Assembly: GCA_024699855.1 (NCBI GenBank)
Contig: JAMPIQ010000002.1
Coordinates: 10,664,001-10,728,000, forward strand
Reading direction: 5' to 3'
Source: Aphelenchoides besseyi
Lineage: Eukaryota > Nematoda > Chromadorea > Rhabditida > Aphelenchoididae
Length of the DNA stretch: 64,000 nt
Part shown: in pieces, positions 12,312 through 22,015 of the stretch
Layout of the letters: every line of letters begins with the position of its first letter
How positions within the stretch are numbered: the first letter of the stretch is position 1
Translations under genes and position numbers: made by a program
The notes under the pieces: model-generated
What the model was told of the DNA's origin: nothing
Seen by the model: only the letters and a program-made list of their open reading frames with translations
Databases searched by the model: none

Positions 12312-12606
12312 TCACACTTTCAATTGAAAACGACCGGACCATAACTCAAAAAAAATTGAGGCCAAATAAAACGGCCAATATCTCCAGAATGAAGCGCGAT
12401 AAAAAGAAACGGTTTTCACCACGATAATCAGCATGATCGATAGTACGATTTTAGCGATTTTTTTATTTTTGGTTTTTGGCCAATAACTTGGCCAGTTCTA
12501 CGATTGAGCAAAAATAACTAATACAGTAATGCTCAGCTCATCGAGACGCGTCGATTGATACCAACGACGTCAAATTACAGCGGGGATCGATGACAAGCAC
12601 TCCTTG
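12291..12606 (-). repeat. Right 316-bp terminal inverted repeat
   Basis: Reverse complement of 9733-10048, ending ...CACTCCTTG next to the TAA duplication. Equal length and near-identity with the left repeat support a young insertion. Confidence 0.92.
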
Positions 12607-12609
12607 TAA

Positions 12610-13246
12610 GTACGATGATCTTTGCGGAATGGCGCTTTTATTGAAATACGTGAATAAATGATATATTGCTCGATCCAAGTTGACTTTTAGTTATCGGCAC
12701 AAAGTAAGAACCGCGCGTTTAATTGGCACTTAAGCAGCGTTCGTTATACTGACCCTTCGGTTCAATGTTTGCCGAAAAATTTTATCACTTTGACCTACTG
12801 AATATATGCGTTAACGACACGCTTCGACGCGTTGTATTTTACCTATTGCCCGATTATTGCGGGTATTCGATTTGCGTTCGTTGAACGCATCAAAACACTT
12901 CTCAAGATGACCGGAGCGAAATCCGCTAATCATTTCGACGCTACTTGTTTCCCTCGAACCGATTGTGCTCAAGCGTGACATCGAGAAATGGGAGGTCAAG
13001 CGTAGTAACCGTTATAGTCGTTTCTTTGAATGCTCCAATTAGCAGACAATCGATACGTTTGTTTGTGGTGCGATTCGAAATATATTTTTGATTTAACTCA
13101 AGTTCTTAAGTCGATGAGAAGTGGCCAAAATTTTACGACCTTTGATAAGCGCCCCTTAACGCCTTTTACCACCCGATTCAGGAATTATTAGCTCGAATCG
13201 TAATCAGTTTGATTGGACGCGTGTCTTGCTCGCCTCTGATTTTTTG
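12610..13246. other. Intergenic region upstream of MEIS-like gene
   Basis: Sequence right of the transposon and before the first MEIS-like exon. No coding exon is evident; it presumably holds promoter and 5' UTR. An upstream coding exon for the MEIS-like gene cannot be excluded. Confidence 0.4.
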
Positions 13247-16200
13247 ATGTTTTTCGTCGACGCGATCCTTAAGCGAAGTGATGAAAAGTCGAATGCACAG
13301 GTACCTTGTTCGTCAACTAAACTTCGAATGCGATGTTCGGACGACAAATTCATTGACGACGTTGAAGATGATACTGTGCCCATTCAACAGGATCAATTTG
13401 TTGATGAACATACGCCGGAAGCTAACACCAAATCCACAGAACTTATTCGAAATCATCCCCTCTATCCCGCTTTAAAGGTAACAATACAAAACGTTCCGGT
13501 AGTTCGGTTGTTTCAGTTAATTGCTCAGAAATGTCATCAGGCAACGATTTCCAACACAGTCAAGGGTTTGGAAGCGGACGATTTGATTGCTGTGAGTTCG
13601 TTTATTTCCGCGTATTTCAATTTGAAAGTTTTGGGTATAAACATTGGGGTTTATTAAAAGGTTTCATAGTAATTTAGTTTCTCACAAACAATGAAAAGAG
13701 TTTAAGCGACTAAAAGTGGAGAGTTAAAATTGAAATCAGAGAAATGAGAACAAACGGCGATTGTTCATACCCTGAAAATGCTTCTTGTTGAATCATTTCG
13801 TATGTTGTGTCTTACCGCGTGAAAGATTATGGGATTTGACGTTTGATGTGTCGAATTTGTGTTTACGACTCAACTTGGCCGCTGGTCGTCGACCACCAAC
13901 GTTTTCATCCTCTTCGATTACACTTGGGATCGATCTGTTTAGTGATTCTTCCGCTAAATCGTCGTCATTGTTATCGTCTTCTGCTTTAACATCAATCTCC
14001 GGTCCTGGTGGTTGTTTTGAAGTGCTCGTCGTAACTGCAATTTCAGTCGACGAGGTGTTTCTCGTTTCAACGGTTGACGAGTGGGCAACAACCTTTGAAT
14101 TCTCTGATGTGTTGTTCGAAGACAAAGCGACAGTTGGCAATAGTTGCTGATTTGTTTCTTTCGAAGTTTCTGGTAAAACAGTTGAAGTAGAAAGAATCGC
14201 CTCTACAGAATTGGATTTTGAAGCTTCAGGCATCGAAGGTAGTGAATTGATACGCTGCAGTTGGCGTTGGATCTCGAGTAACAGATTTTGAGCGTCCTTT
14301 GCATTTTGAATCAACAAATCCGGTTGTTCGTTTAATACCGTAATAGTTGCAGCTGGTTGTTGCGATTCCTGACTGGCGGCGTCAATATGATCAGCGGCAG
14401 GACTAAACGGCGGATAACTGTGATGCGTCATTTGAAACGCCGGATTCTCCGAAGGAAATAACGGTTTGGGTAATTGAATGGATAATGATGTGTTGTTTAT
14501 TCCAACTGTTTGTTGTATTTTACTCCACCAATTGGGCATGAAATAAAGCGTCGGTTGATGTGGATCAGAAGCCGGTTGATTGGATTGTTGCTCGGCAGTA
14601 GGAAGAGAGTTGACTGCATAGTAGATGTCCGAAGAGCCCTGAGTCCACGGTTTGTCAGTCATAATTACCCATTGAAGATGGTTAGCAAAAATTTGCGAAT
14701 GATCAACTCTAAAGGCATTTTGACTTTGAATAACGTTCTTTTAAGCACGAAAACTTGTCACTTACGGTGGAGTTGCTGTTGTTGACGGATGTTCAGCAGG
14801 TGCTAATCCGTAATGACTGGGATTCATTTGAACGTAAATCGTAGATGGCGCCATAAGATAACGACAACATGGCATTTGGCAATTGCACCCGTGAACGAAG
14901 GCAATCAAAAGCTAAAATAAGGACTGCTTATTGCATTATCAATGCTTACACTTACTAATGACCAAAATATGGTCGAATTCAACATTACGACATTTACACG
15001 CAAATACGCCAACCGGAGTTGACGTTTACGCACTAAGAAAGAATGTTGAAGTAGTTAGGGTTCATTCAAGGCTTCGCTAAACCGACTGTCGGCTTGTCCC
15101 GGGCGGTTCGAATAATTCCAATCAAATGGTTTATATTCGACGCTAATTACGGCCTAAAATCATATAATCTTCTTACACAAAATTTAGTCAAACAATCAAA
15201 ATCGCGCAACAACAAACTCCTTCGTGTCTCCAGTTTCGTCCCACCTTCTGTCGCATGTATTAATAAGTCCGCGATAATTTTGGGGTACAAACACGGTTTC
15301 TGACTGAGCTCGTTTAGCTCTGTAATTTTTGCGGAGACACGCACACAACGTCTCGAACTGAACAGTTACTGTCTAGTTCGCTCACAATGAATACCGAAAT
15401 CTGTGTTTTGTCCTGTTTTCACGTTAATTTCAAATAAACTAAAACCAATTAAAAACGAACTTCTCCAATGAGATCGCTGATGTGGGCAAGCAAACAGATC
15501 ATGAATCTGATTCGTTTTGTCAGTATAAAGTCACTTAAGATTGTGAATTTCGTGCCGCAACGTTTCTTTTTGCCGAGCAGACGTCTTGTCTTCACTGTGC
15601 AATTCAAATTCGTAAATTGATACCAACGAAAACATTCCAATATGCATTGGTTATGAGTGTGAGAACGGTAAACCGGCACATCTGTTACCATCAGCAGTCA
15701 TTGAAGAGTATCTTCAGTTGAAACAGTAAACTTATTACATCAAAACTAGATGCAAATATCAATTCAGAATTAATCTTTCGCATACAAAGTTGCTCATTTG
15801 TTGAAATTTAAAGTTTTTCAGCTCTTACGCAAAATAAAATCAAGTGGCCAGGACATTGAGACGGGAAACGAAGAAGTGGACTCACTTATGACCTTAGGAA
15901 TAATTGAACTGCGATACCAATTACGACAGATTCAGCTCATTCACTCCAAAGCTAAGAAGCAAATAAACGTTTTGAGTGGTAAGCATTTCAATGTAAACCG
16001 TCAATTGCATTTGTAGCTCGAATTGAACGCACTCAAGACCAGTTTGCCAAAATCTTGCACGATGAGCATCTAAGTTCCGAATCAGTAGGTTGAGAAGCAT
16101 CATTCAATCAATCGTCTATTGTTCAGTTAGATCCATTATTCTCGGTGAACACGTTGAAAGCCAAGAAACCGGCAGACAGCTTCATGATCGCCTCTTTATT

Positions 16201-16249
16201 GGCGGATAAACCGAAAAAAAGGAAAACGACAGTTTCAATGAGGAACTAA
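13247..16249 (+). CDS. MEIS/PREP-domain protein lacking a homeodomain
   Basis: Exons 13247-13477, 13517-13591, 15822-15978, 16017-16084 and 16127-16249 join in phase to give about 217 residues. The N-terminal MEIS (PBC-interaction) domain is recognisable in two blocks: NHPLYPALK followed by LIAQKCHQAT, then EEVDSLMTLGIIELRYQL, which lines up with the family block usually written ...LDNLMIQAIQVLRFHL. MEIS proteins normally carry a TALE homeodomain after this domain. Here the frame ends after a short basic tail (KPKKRKTTVSMRN) and no homeodomain exon is visible before the converging GSK-3 gene. The tail contains SFMIASLL, which resembles an eh1-type Groucho-binding motif. It probably acts as a cofactor or competitor for PBC/Hox partners. 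The second intron (2.2 kb) contains an antisense gene. Start ATG chosen at 13247; an upstream exon is possible. Confidence 0.72.
13710..14985 (-). CDS. Secreted Ser/Thr/Gln-rich protein nested antisense in a MEIS-like intron
   Basis: Minus-strand exons join in phase. The first runs from ATG 14985 (MLNSTIFWSL) to about 14956. The second (starting LLIAFVHGCNCQMPCCRY) runs to about 14766, followed by a 14.7-kb exon beginning at TTTAG|AGTTGATC and continuing to about 13817, then a last short exon after a 44-nt intron ending at 13710. The joined N-terminus is a classic signal peptide followed by a Cys cluster. The mature part is Pro/Gln/Ser/Thr-rich, with a possible amphipathic helix (AKDAQNLLLEIQRQLQ) and an acidic patch (KAEDDNNDDDLAEE) before a basic stretch. 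The C-terminus FVLISLISILTLHF is a short hydrophobic tail suggestive of a GPI-anchor signal. No family is recognised. The whole gene lies inside the second intron of the MEIS-like gene on the opposite strand. Confidence 0.6.
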
Positions 16250-17152
16250 TGTCGCTTTAATGCTCACAAAATACGGGTAGAATTCGATTTATTGTGATCG
16301 TTCAAGCACAATTCTTGTTTAAACATCATTAAATGATTGTAATTTGAATACGAGTTTCTTCAAGAAAATGATTTTATTGTCCTAAGATTTGAATACTAAT
16401 TATGAAAATATGCCGTTGCCATTCAAAAATATGTTGCGGTTATGTGTACAGCGTGTTAAATAAGAATGTTGTACAAAAACACGACGGGAACCGAAATTTG
16501 GATGGAAATAGTCGGATGCAAAGGTGTTCGTTTGTGGCTCAATTGACGTTCAAATAAAAGATTTGTAGTTGACAAAAACAAAAAATTTTACCTGTATGAA
16601 ATGGAGTACAGCGCAGAAAAGAAAACATAAAAATTCTTATAACTGTTGTAAATAAAACGAAAGGATAACATTCTCTAAGGGGTTCGTGTCTAAAGCTGTA
16701 CCGGATTATTCGATGTTAAGAAAATTGATTTGAAAACGCCGGGACGACCAATTGAAAAAGAATAATGTTGAGTTAGTATCTTTGTCGAAAGCTATGGGAA
16801 TACTGATCTAATGGAAAAACGTATAACATTTTCGTAGTAAGAAGTTAACAAGTGTAGAGGTAGCTGTGTACGTCTACCAGTAGCGGTTTCTCTGTTTAGA
16901 AAGTTCGTGAGCAAGCAACTTACAAAGAGACCGCAGAGCGGGTAAGCTGATAGAATAAGAAGAATGAAATGGAAAGTTATGAATTAGAAACAGTTCGATC
17001 GAATGAAAGGACGGAATTGAAACTGGGTTTGAACAGAGTAAATATGTACGAATGAGAGAAATTTAAGAATATAAACATTGTGGTATTTGAATAGTGTTAT
17101 TTTGAAAAAATGTTAACAAATTTGTTAGATTGATAATTACATCTTTGAAGAG
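16250..17152. other. Convergent intergenic stretch
   Basis: AT-rich DNA between the MEIS-like stop and the GSK-3 stop. It has only short frames. An AATAAA-like signal occurs near 16553 on the plus strand. No homeodomain-coding exon was seen here in any frame. Confidence 0.5.
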
Positions 17153-18758
17153 CTAAACTTCAGCAGCCTCCGCTGTTGCTTCTGCTGTTTGATCGTCAGT
17201 TGGCTTCGGTTCGACTTGTGAGTCATTCGCTTCGGCTTCGTGATTCGCTTGTGCATCAACGGTCGTCTCACCGTTTTTCTTTGGAATTAATGTATTGCGA
17301 AGTGTACCCGCATTCTTAAGTTCTGCTTCAGTGAAGTTGAAAAGTGGTGGTAATGGAGTGTTGCTGGGAAGTTTACAGTCGGGTTCACGAAGTTCATCAA
17401 AGAAATTGTGCGCACATGCTTGAAGTGGTGTTAGGCGTTCGCTGGGTGTGTAGCGAAGAATCTTGGACACGAGATCTGTGGCTTCGTTTGGTGTACGTGG
17501 ACGGAAAATCTTGGACCATGGATCTGAACATACAAATGTAATTGTGATCATTTGGTTTCGTAACTTACGTGGTCTGATCAGTGGAAATCGAAAAGTCGTG
17601 TAATTTGGATTCATTTTGTTTATTTCTTCCCGAGTTGGAGTACCAAGAACTTTGATAATCTCGACCAATTGATCAACACCCGAATCACCCGGGAAGAACG
17701 GTTGTCCAAGAAGAAGCTCGGCAAGAACAGTTCCAGCAGACCAAACGTCTGAAAATACAAATCACTGTGATGATATTCAAAACAATCGCTTACCGATACT
17801 CGTTGTGTAATCGGTTGCTCTTAAATAGAAGTATTACGCCTGCTATCAAATAGCAAAAATCATCACTTACCCAAAAATAAGTTCTGGAGCTCTAAAATAA
17901 ATCAGATTAACAACCTTCTAACATATTCCTTACCGATAATACCGACTGCAAATATAACTGACGTTTGGTTCTCCCGGTGTTAACAATTTTGCAGAACCAA
18001 AATCGCACAATTTCACCACAGATGTCTTTGAGTTCAAGAGTAGATTTTGCGGTTTAATGTCGCGATGACATATTCTAAATCAACACTTCAGTCACAATTT
18101 GTTACATTCTGTAAGCAACCCTTGAGTATGGATATAGGCAAGAGCTCGAAAAACTTGATACATGTACGCCTAAACTCGAGAATCATATTGTCTTAGTAAG
18201 CAACAATACCTTAACATAAATCATGGGAATATTCTGTCTCTGTTTACTAAAATGTCGAGAAACCCGGTACACGGTTTCTGGAATGTATTCAAGAATGAGA
18301 TTGAGGAATAGTTCATCTTTCTAAAATGTCCACTTTACAAACAAACAAAATCAACAGCTTACCTTCTCTCCGCTCGAGTAAAAGAAATATTTCAACTTCA
18401 CGATGTTTTGATGATCCAACTTTCGCATAATTTGAAGTTCACGATTCTAAACTGTTTCGTGAATCAAAACAATTCACTTAAGAATTACCTTGAATCTTTT
18501 GTCTTGAAGCACTTTTTTGATGGCTACATTCTCGCTTGTGTTCACGATTTTGGCCATGTAGACCACTCCGAAAGACCCGTTTCCAATGATTCGTCCATCC
18601 GCGTATTGTATTTCGAGATCACGATCCGGACCGCCATTCGGAAGCGCGACATTCACCCTACAAGTTCAGTTGATAAAATGCAAAAGCCGTCTAATTAGAT
18701 AGAAATACACTGCTTACGTTATGTTTCTTGCTTCTTTCGAAAAAAGCTGCTTGTTCAT
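17153..18758 (-). CDS. gsk-3: Glycogen synthase kinase 3 (GSK-3/shaggy)
   Basis: Ser/Thr kinase of the Wnt, insulin and polarity pathways. It phosphorylates primed substrates such as beta-catenin and glycogen synthase. The start ATG is at 18758 ([14 protein letters not shown]), spliced to [19 protein letters not shown]. The glycine loop [10 protein letters not shown] and catalytic Lys in [13 protein letters not shown] are clear. The CHRDIKPQN loop is readable around 18050, the APELIFG segment around 17880 and [20 protein letters not shown] around 17700. The C-lobe [37 protein letters not shown] and FNFTEAEL match GSK-3 closely. At least nine short introns interrupt it. The C-terminus has an Ala/Glu-rich acidic extension (about 45 residues) not seen in the vertebrate kinases I remember. 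It converges on the MEIS-like gene. Confidence 0.95.
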
Positions 18759-20766
18759 TGTCGGCTTCTGAAAGATACGATGCACTCGGTTTGACTAATT
18801 TGATTTTTCGGATCAACGCGGTTGACATCTAAACGGAAATACAACATAGTTTCAAGCAGACTTCTGGATTAGCTACTTTCAAATCTTCTGTCAGAATTCG
18901 GATCGACAAGAAAAACATGTGAAGTCGAATGAACCAAAAGCACAAGACGATTCACAAAATAACAAACTCCCGTACATTTACGCTGTTTGATGTGTGCAGG
19001 GTGTCGCAGTCAAGCGACGAGCTGATCAACGTGAAGAATGCGCGGTGACAATCAAAACCGCCGACCAAGTGAACTTCATAATCGACTTGGCACAATATGC
19101 TACGCAAGTCACTCGCATTCCAACTTTTAAACCGTCAACTTGCAGAGAACAAGTTGCCGTTTAGAGTGTTCGATCGAAAGCGTAGATTCACTTCGAGCAG
19201 AGAAGACAGGTTCTCAAGAATATTCGAATAAAATGCATTAGAGACTGAAATCGGCAAGATTGTTAGACCTCTAAAGATGATGCAATCAATAGATCAATAT
19301 ACAAATTGATGGCACACTTAGAATCGTTAAACACAATCGAAAATGAACTGTGTGGACGAGAACTTCAATGGTAACAAATGTGGTTAAGCGTACAAACTAA
19401 TTGAATACAAAAATAACTCTGCAATAGAAACGGTTTGAGACTCCGCGAGTTAGTTATCATTCATTGGTTGGCAAAATAGAAATTCCTTTGATGTTTTTTC
19501 AGTCCCAAAGCAGCCAAACGCGGCCAGTGCTCCGCTTTCGTTCGCTTCGCAATGTCTCTTTCAAAGCACACACTTCAATGGTAACGAACTCTCTTCATTC
19601 GTACGCTCTTGCGTCTGCTGGCTCTGCATTTCGTGTTCTGTGGGCAGAAATAACACCGCGAAAAAGAGGGAAACACGAGACTCGTCACCAATCTCTTCGT
19701 AGCTACGACACTTTTGTTGTCTGCTGGGCGTAACCTTTTTCTCTTTTCTGCCTTGAGGCCAAAAACTGTCCGCCAAATGGACAAAATCATCGACGACCGA
19801 GAGTTTCACTTTCGTTGACGTCAACATTAATACTGTCGGCTGAATAGGTCGTTTGTAATCGAGCGGATAAAACATATGGCACACACAAATAACTCAATGC
19901 ACTTTGAAAACCAATTAACATGTGAACTTTACGATTTATATCACTCTTGATGAAGTGCCTAACAGGTGTATTGTTCTCCTTTAATAACTTTAACACCAAG
20001 TTTCTTTATTAGTTGATCATAAGTTTTGGTTTAAATTAAACTGATGACCACTCTCCGTTCGGAAATTAAGAATGGACATCGCACTCGATTGCGCAAAACA
20101 CATCAATTTCACCAACAATCGCATCGTCAACTGATTGTGTAAGAAAATATCACGTATCGATATGAACGTAACCTTGACACAGAAAACGACTGTAAAGTTT
20201 CATTTAATGACACGAAGACTAACAAACATTTCGAATGTCAAACTTGATAACCAAATATGTTGCTTAGACGAAATGTTGGAGCTGAATCTCGAAGGTCGAA
20301 GTGTTCTTGCATACGAGAAATCTCTGGGCAATGACATTTATTTACATCTTAAATCTTCAGGAAATTGAGGAACAAACACCAGTTCCTGAGTTCTATTGTT
20401 ACAAAATAATTACAAGCGAGTTTACGTTGACAAACGTTGCATAGCACCAAACGGCACTTAACAGACTTGATAATTCGAACGCATGAGGCTCTCGATTCTG
20501 AACGATCATTGCCGTGTAATTTAAACCACGCCTTTCGGCGGACATTGACACAGACACCCTGTAAACTATTCGTTTTTCGCAATTCCAATTGACATCTAAT
20601 GGATTCTAATTGTTCAAAGATTTCGAACCTAAAATTATCTTTTTTCTTGTCACGACCTCTTAGTCGAACAGATGTTTTCGTGGCCTAGTTGATTGTACTT
20701 TCATAAGCGTATTCTGTTTACAATAGTTTTTGTGAATGTTTCTTACTCCAATACTCACACTGCTTA
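18759..20766. other. Intergenic region upstream of GSK-3, up to the small transposon
   Basis: About 2 kb without a convincing gene. A GC-richer block at 19500-19830 has overlapping open frames on both strands and resembles the promoter-like blocks upstream of other genes here. The ORF at 20135-20368 (77 codons) has no recognised domain. Confidence 0.4.
19816..19823. promoter_or_regulatory. Perfect palindromic CRE (TGACGTCA)
   Basis: A full consensus cAMP-response element lies within GTTGACGTCAAC, about 1.06 kb upstream of the GSK-3 start. CREB itself is encoded in this window. Any functional link is inference; an 8-base match can occur by chance in 64 kb. Confidence 0.25.
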
Positions 20767-20897
20767 CAAGGGAAGTGCACGAATTTACGGTGGGATTTCG
20801 GAACGAGCGATAGCTCATTCGAAGCACCTCAAAAAGTTGCTGTTAGAAAGTTGTCTTCGTTTTATCCGAGGGGCACGCTACAGCACGCTAGAACGCT
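20767..20897 (+). repeat. Left 131-bp TIR of the MITE
   Basis: Starts CAAGGGAAGTGCACG after TTA and ends at CACGCTAGAACGCT, where homology with the right end stops. Confidence 0.9.
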
Positions 20898-20945
20898 TTG
20901 AATTTAGGCCGAACTATAGTCTTCCAGATAATAGGCAAGAAAAAA

Positions 20946-21030
20946 TGTGCGGTGGTGGCGCAACGAGTAAGCGATCTGCTTGCGAAAGCGCTCTTCTTTT
21001 GGGGGTCGCGGGTTCGATTTCGTCGATTGC
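20946..21030 (+). other. tRNA-like segment with A and B boxes inside the MITE
   Basis: TGGCGCAACGAGTAAGCG resembles a tRNA D-arm/A box (initiator Met-like start). About 45 nt later GGTTCGATTTC (21011-21021) matches the pol III B box at 10 of 11 positions. The ends do not form an acceptor stem, so it is a tRNA-derived, SINE-like head rather than a tRNA gene. Confidence 0.5.
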
Positions 21031-21164
21031 CAAGTGCGGGTTCCTGTTTTGCATTCGAAAATCAGAAGGGGAAAAGAGTGAACGCTAGGTGACTGCAAGG
21101 GTTCCAATCGACTTTTTTGGGGTTGTTTTGCTAGATCCAATGCAAGCGCTTGAAATCACAATCG

Positions 21165-21235
21165 AAGAATTCGAAATCGCAACCCGCAAAAAAGATCTTC
21201 TGCAGGTAGGCCGCTTAACCGCTCGGTCACCGCAG
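21165..21235 (-). other. Second tRNA-like segment, opposite strand, inside the MITE
   Basis: Read on the minus strand: GCTGCGGTGACCGAGCGGTT (Ser/Leu-type tRNA start with A box TGACCGAGCGG), followed about 40 nt later by a degenerate B box GGGTTGCGATTTC. It mirrors the tRNA-like segment at the other side of the element. Confidence 0.4.
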
Positions 21236-21295
21236 CACACTTTCTATGACTCAATTTCTGAAAGTGAATTGTAATGAAATTAGCGCAAACTTTGG

Positions 21296-21426
21296 AGCGT
21301 TCTAGCGTGCTGTAGCGTGCCCCTCGGATAAAACGAAGACAACTTTCTAACAGCAACTTTTTGAGGCGCTTCGAATGAGCTATCGCTCGTTCCGAAATCC
21401 CACCGTAAATTCGTGCACTTCCCTTG
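21296..21426 (-). repeat. Right 131-bp TIR of the MITE
   Basis: Reverse complement of the left repeat, ending CACTTCCCTTG before the TTA duplication. Confidence 0.9.
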
Positions 21427-21429
21427 TTA

Positions 21430-22015
21430 GTAAAGACATCTGAATTTTGATTGTCTGTTGGTCACTTTCACATTTGATTTTTTTGATTCTTATCGTCTTC
21501 CTTTGAGCTTTCCATTACCAGTCCCTTTACCTGAACATACGTGAAATTTGATTGCCGTGCAGACTTGAGAAGGTCATCGGACTGAAAGTCGTAAACGGCA
21601 AAATTGTTAAATGTTTTTTACAACTGTAGTATCCTTGTACGTCAGAATTCAGCTACGACAGCAATTCGAGTGTTCTTAAACGTTTGTCTTTTACCTGGAA
21701 GTCATGTAGATGCATTGATTGGATCGTATATTACCATCGAAGCGAATGCTGCTGTTGAAGCTCATAAGCCAACAATTGTTTTCTAATCAACAAATCCACT
21801 GATCGTTTGAGAAATTTTGCGAAACATTTGTTTTGAGATTAGATTTAACATCATCCAACAGCGACCTTATTTCATTAACGCGCAACCACAAACCCGTCTG
21901 TAAACCCAATACCTTTTGACCTTGTTGATAAAGTGCGAATTGCCGCGGAATGAATACTTCGAGAATTTTGGATTTCAGGTGTTTTTGATTGGAGGCCCCT
22001 TGTTTGGGCACAGAA
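21430..22015. other. Region upstream of the fibrillin/ZP gene
   Basis: Contains two open frames of uncertain status. One is on the plus strand (about 21604-21786), ending HKPTIVF. The other is on the minus strand (21787-22116, 109 codons), contains GQKVLGLQTGLWLRVNEIRS and overlaps the start of the fibrillin/ZP gene. No domain is recognised in either. The rest is presumably promoter and 5' UTR. Confidence 0.35.

Larger units (their letters stand above)
9730..12609. mobile_element. Tc4/Tc5-like DNA transposon with long inverted repeats and TAA target duplication
   Basis: A complete-looking element occupies 9733-12606 (2874 bp) and is bounded by TAA on both sides (9730-9732 and 12607-12609). 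This fits the TNA target duplication of the Tc4/Tc5 branch. Each end starts CAAGGAGTGCTTGTC and forms a 316-bp terminal inverted repeat (9733-10048 and 12291-12606) with no length change between copies; one substitution is visible near the inner end. The near-identity suggests recent insertion. The interior carries a DDE transposase on the plus strand. The inner edges of the repeats contain tRNA-like sequence (see separate entries). The element lies between the globin gene and the MEIS-like gene and breaks neither. Confidence 0.92.
20764..21429. mobile_element. Non-autonomous Tc4/Tc5-like element (MITE) with TTA target duplication
   Basis: A 660-bp element at 20767-21426 is bounded by TTA on both sides (20764-20766, 21427-21429). 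The 131-bp terminal inverted repeats (20767-20897 and 21296-21426) start CAAGGGAAGTGCACG. Terminal CAAGG and the TNA duplication match the autonomous Tc5-like element at 9733-12606, but most of the repeat sequence differs, so it is a distinct family. There is no transposase. The centre (20898-21295) contains two tRNA-like segments facing inward. Confidence 0.88.

Noticed and set aside
20946..21030. Functional tRNA gene
   Set aside because: A and B boxes are present but no acceptor or T stem can be paired; it lies inside a transposon.
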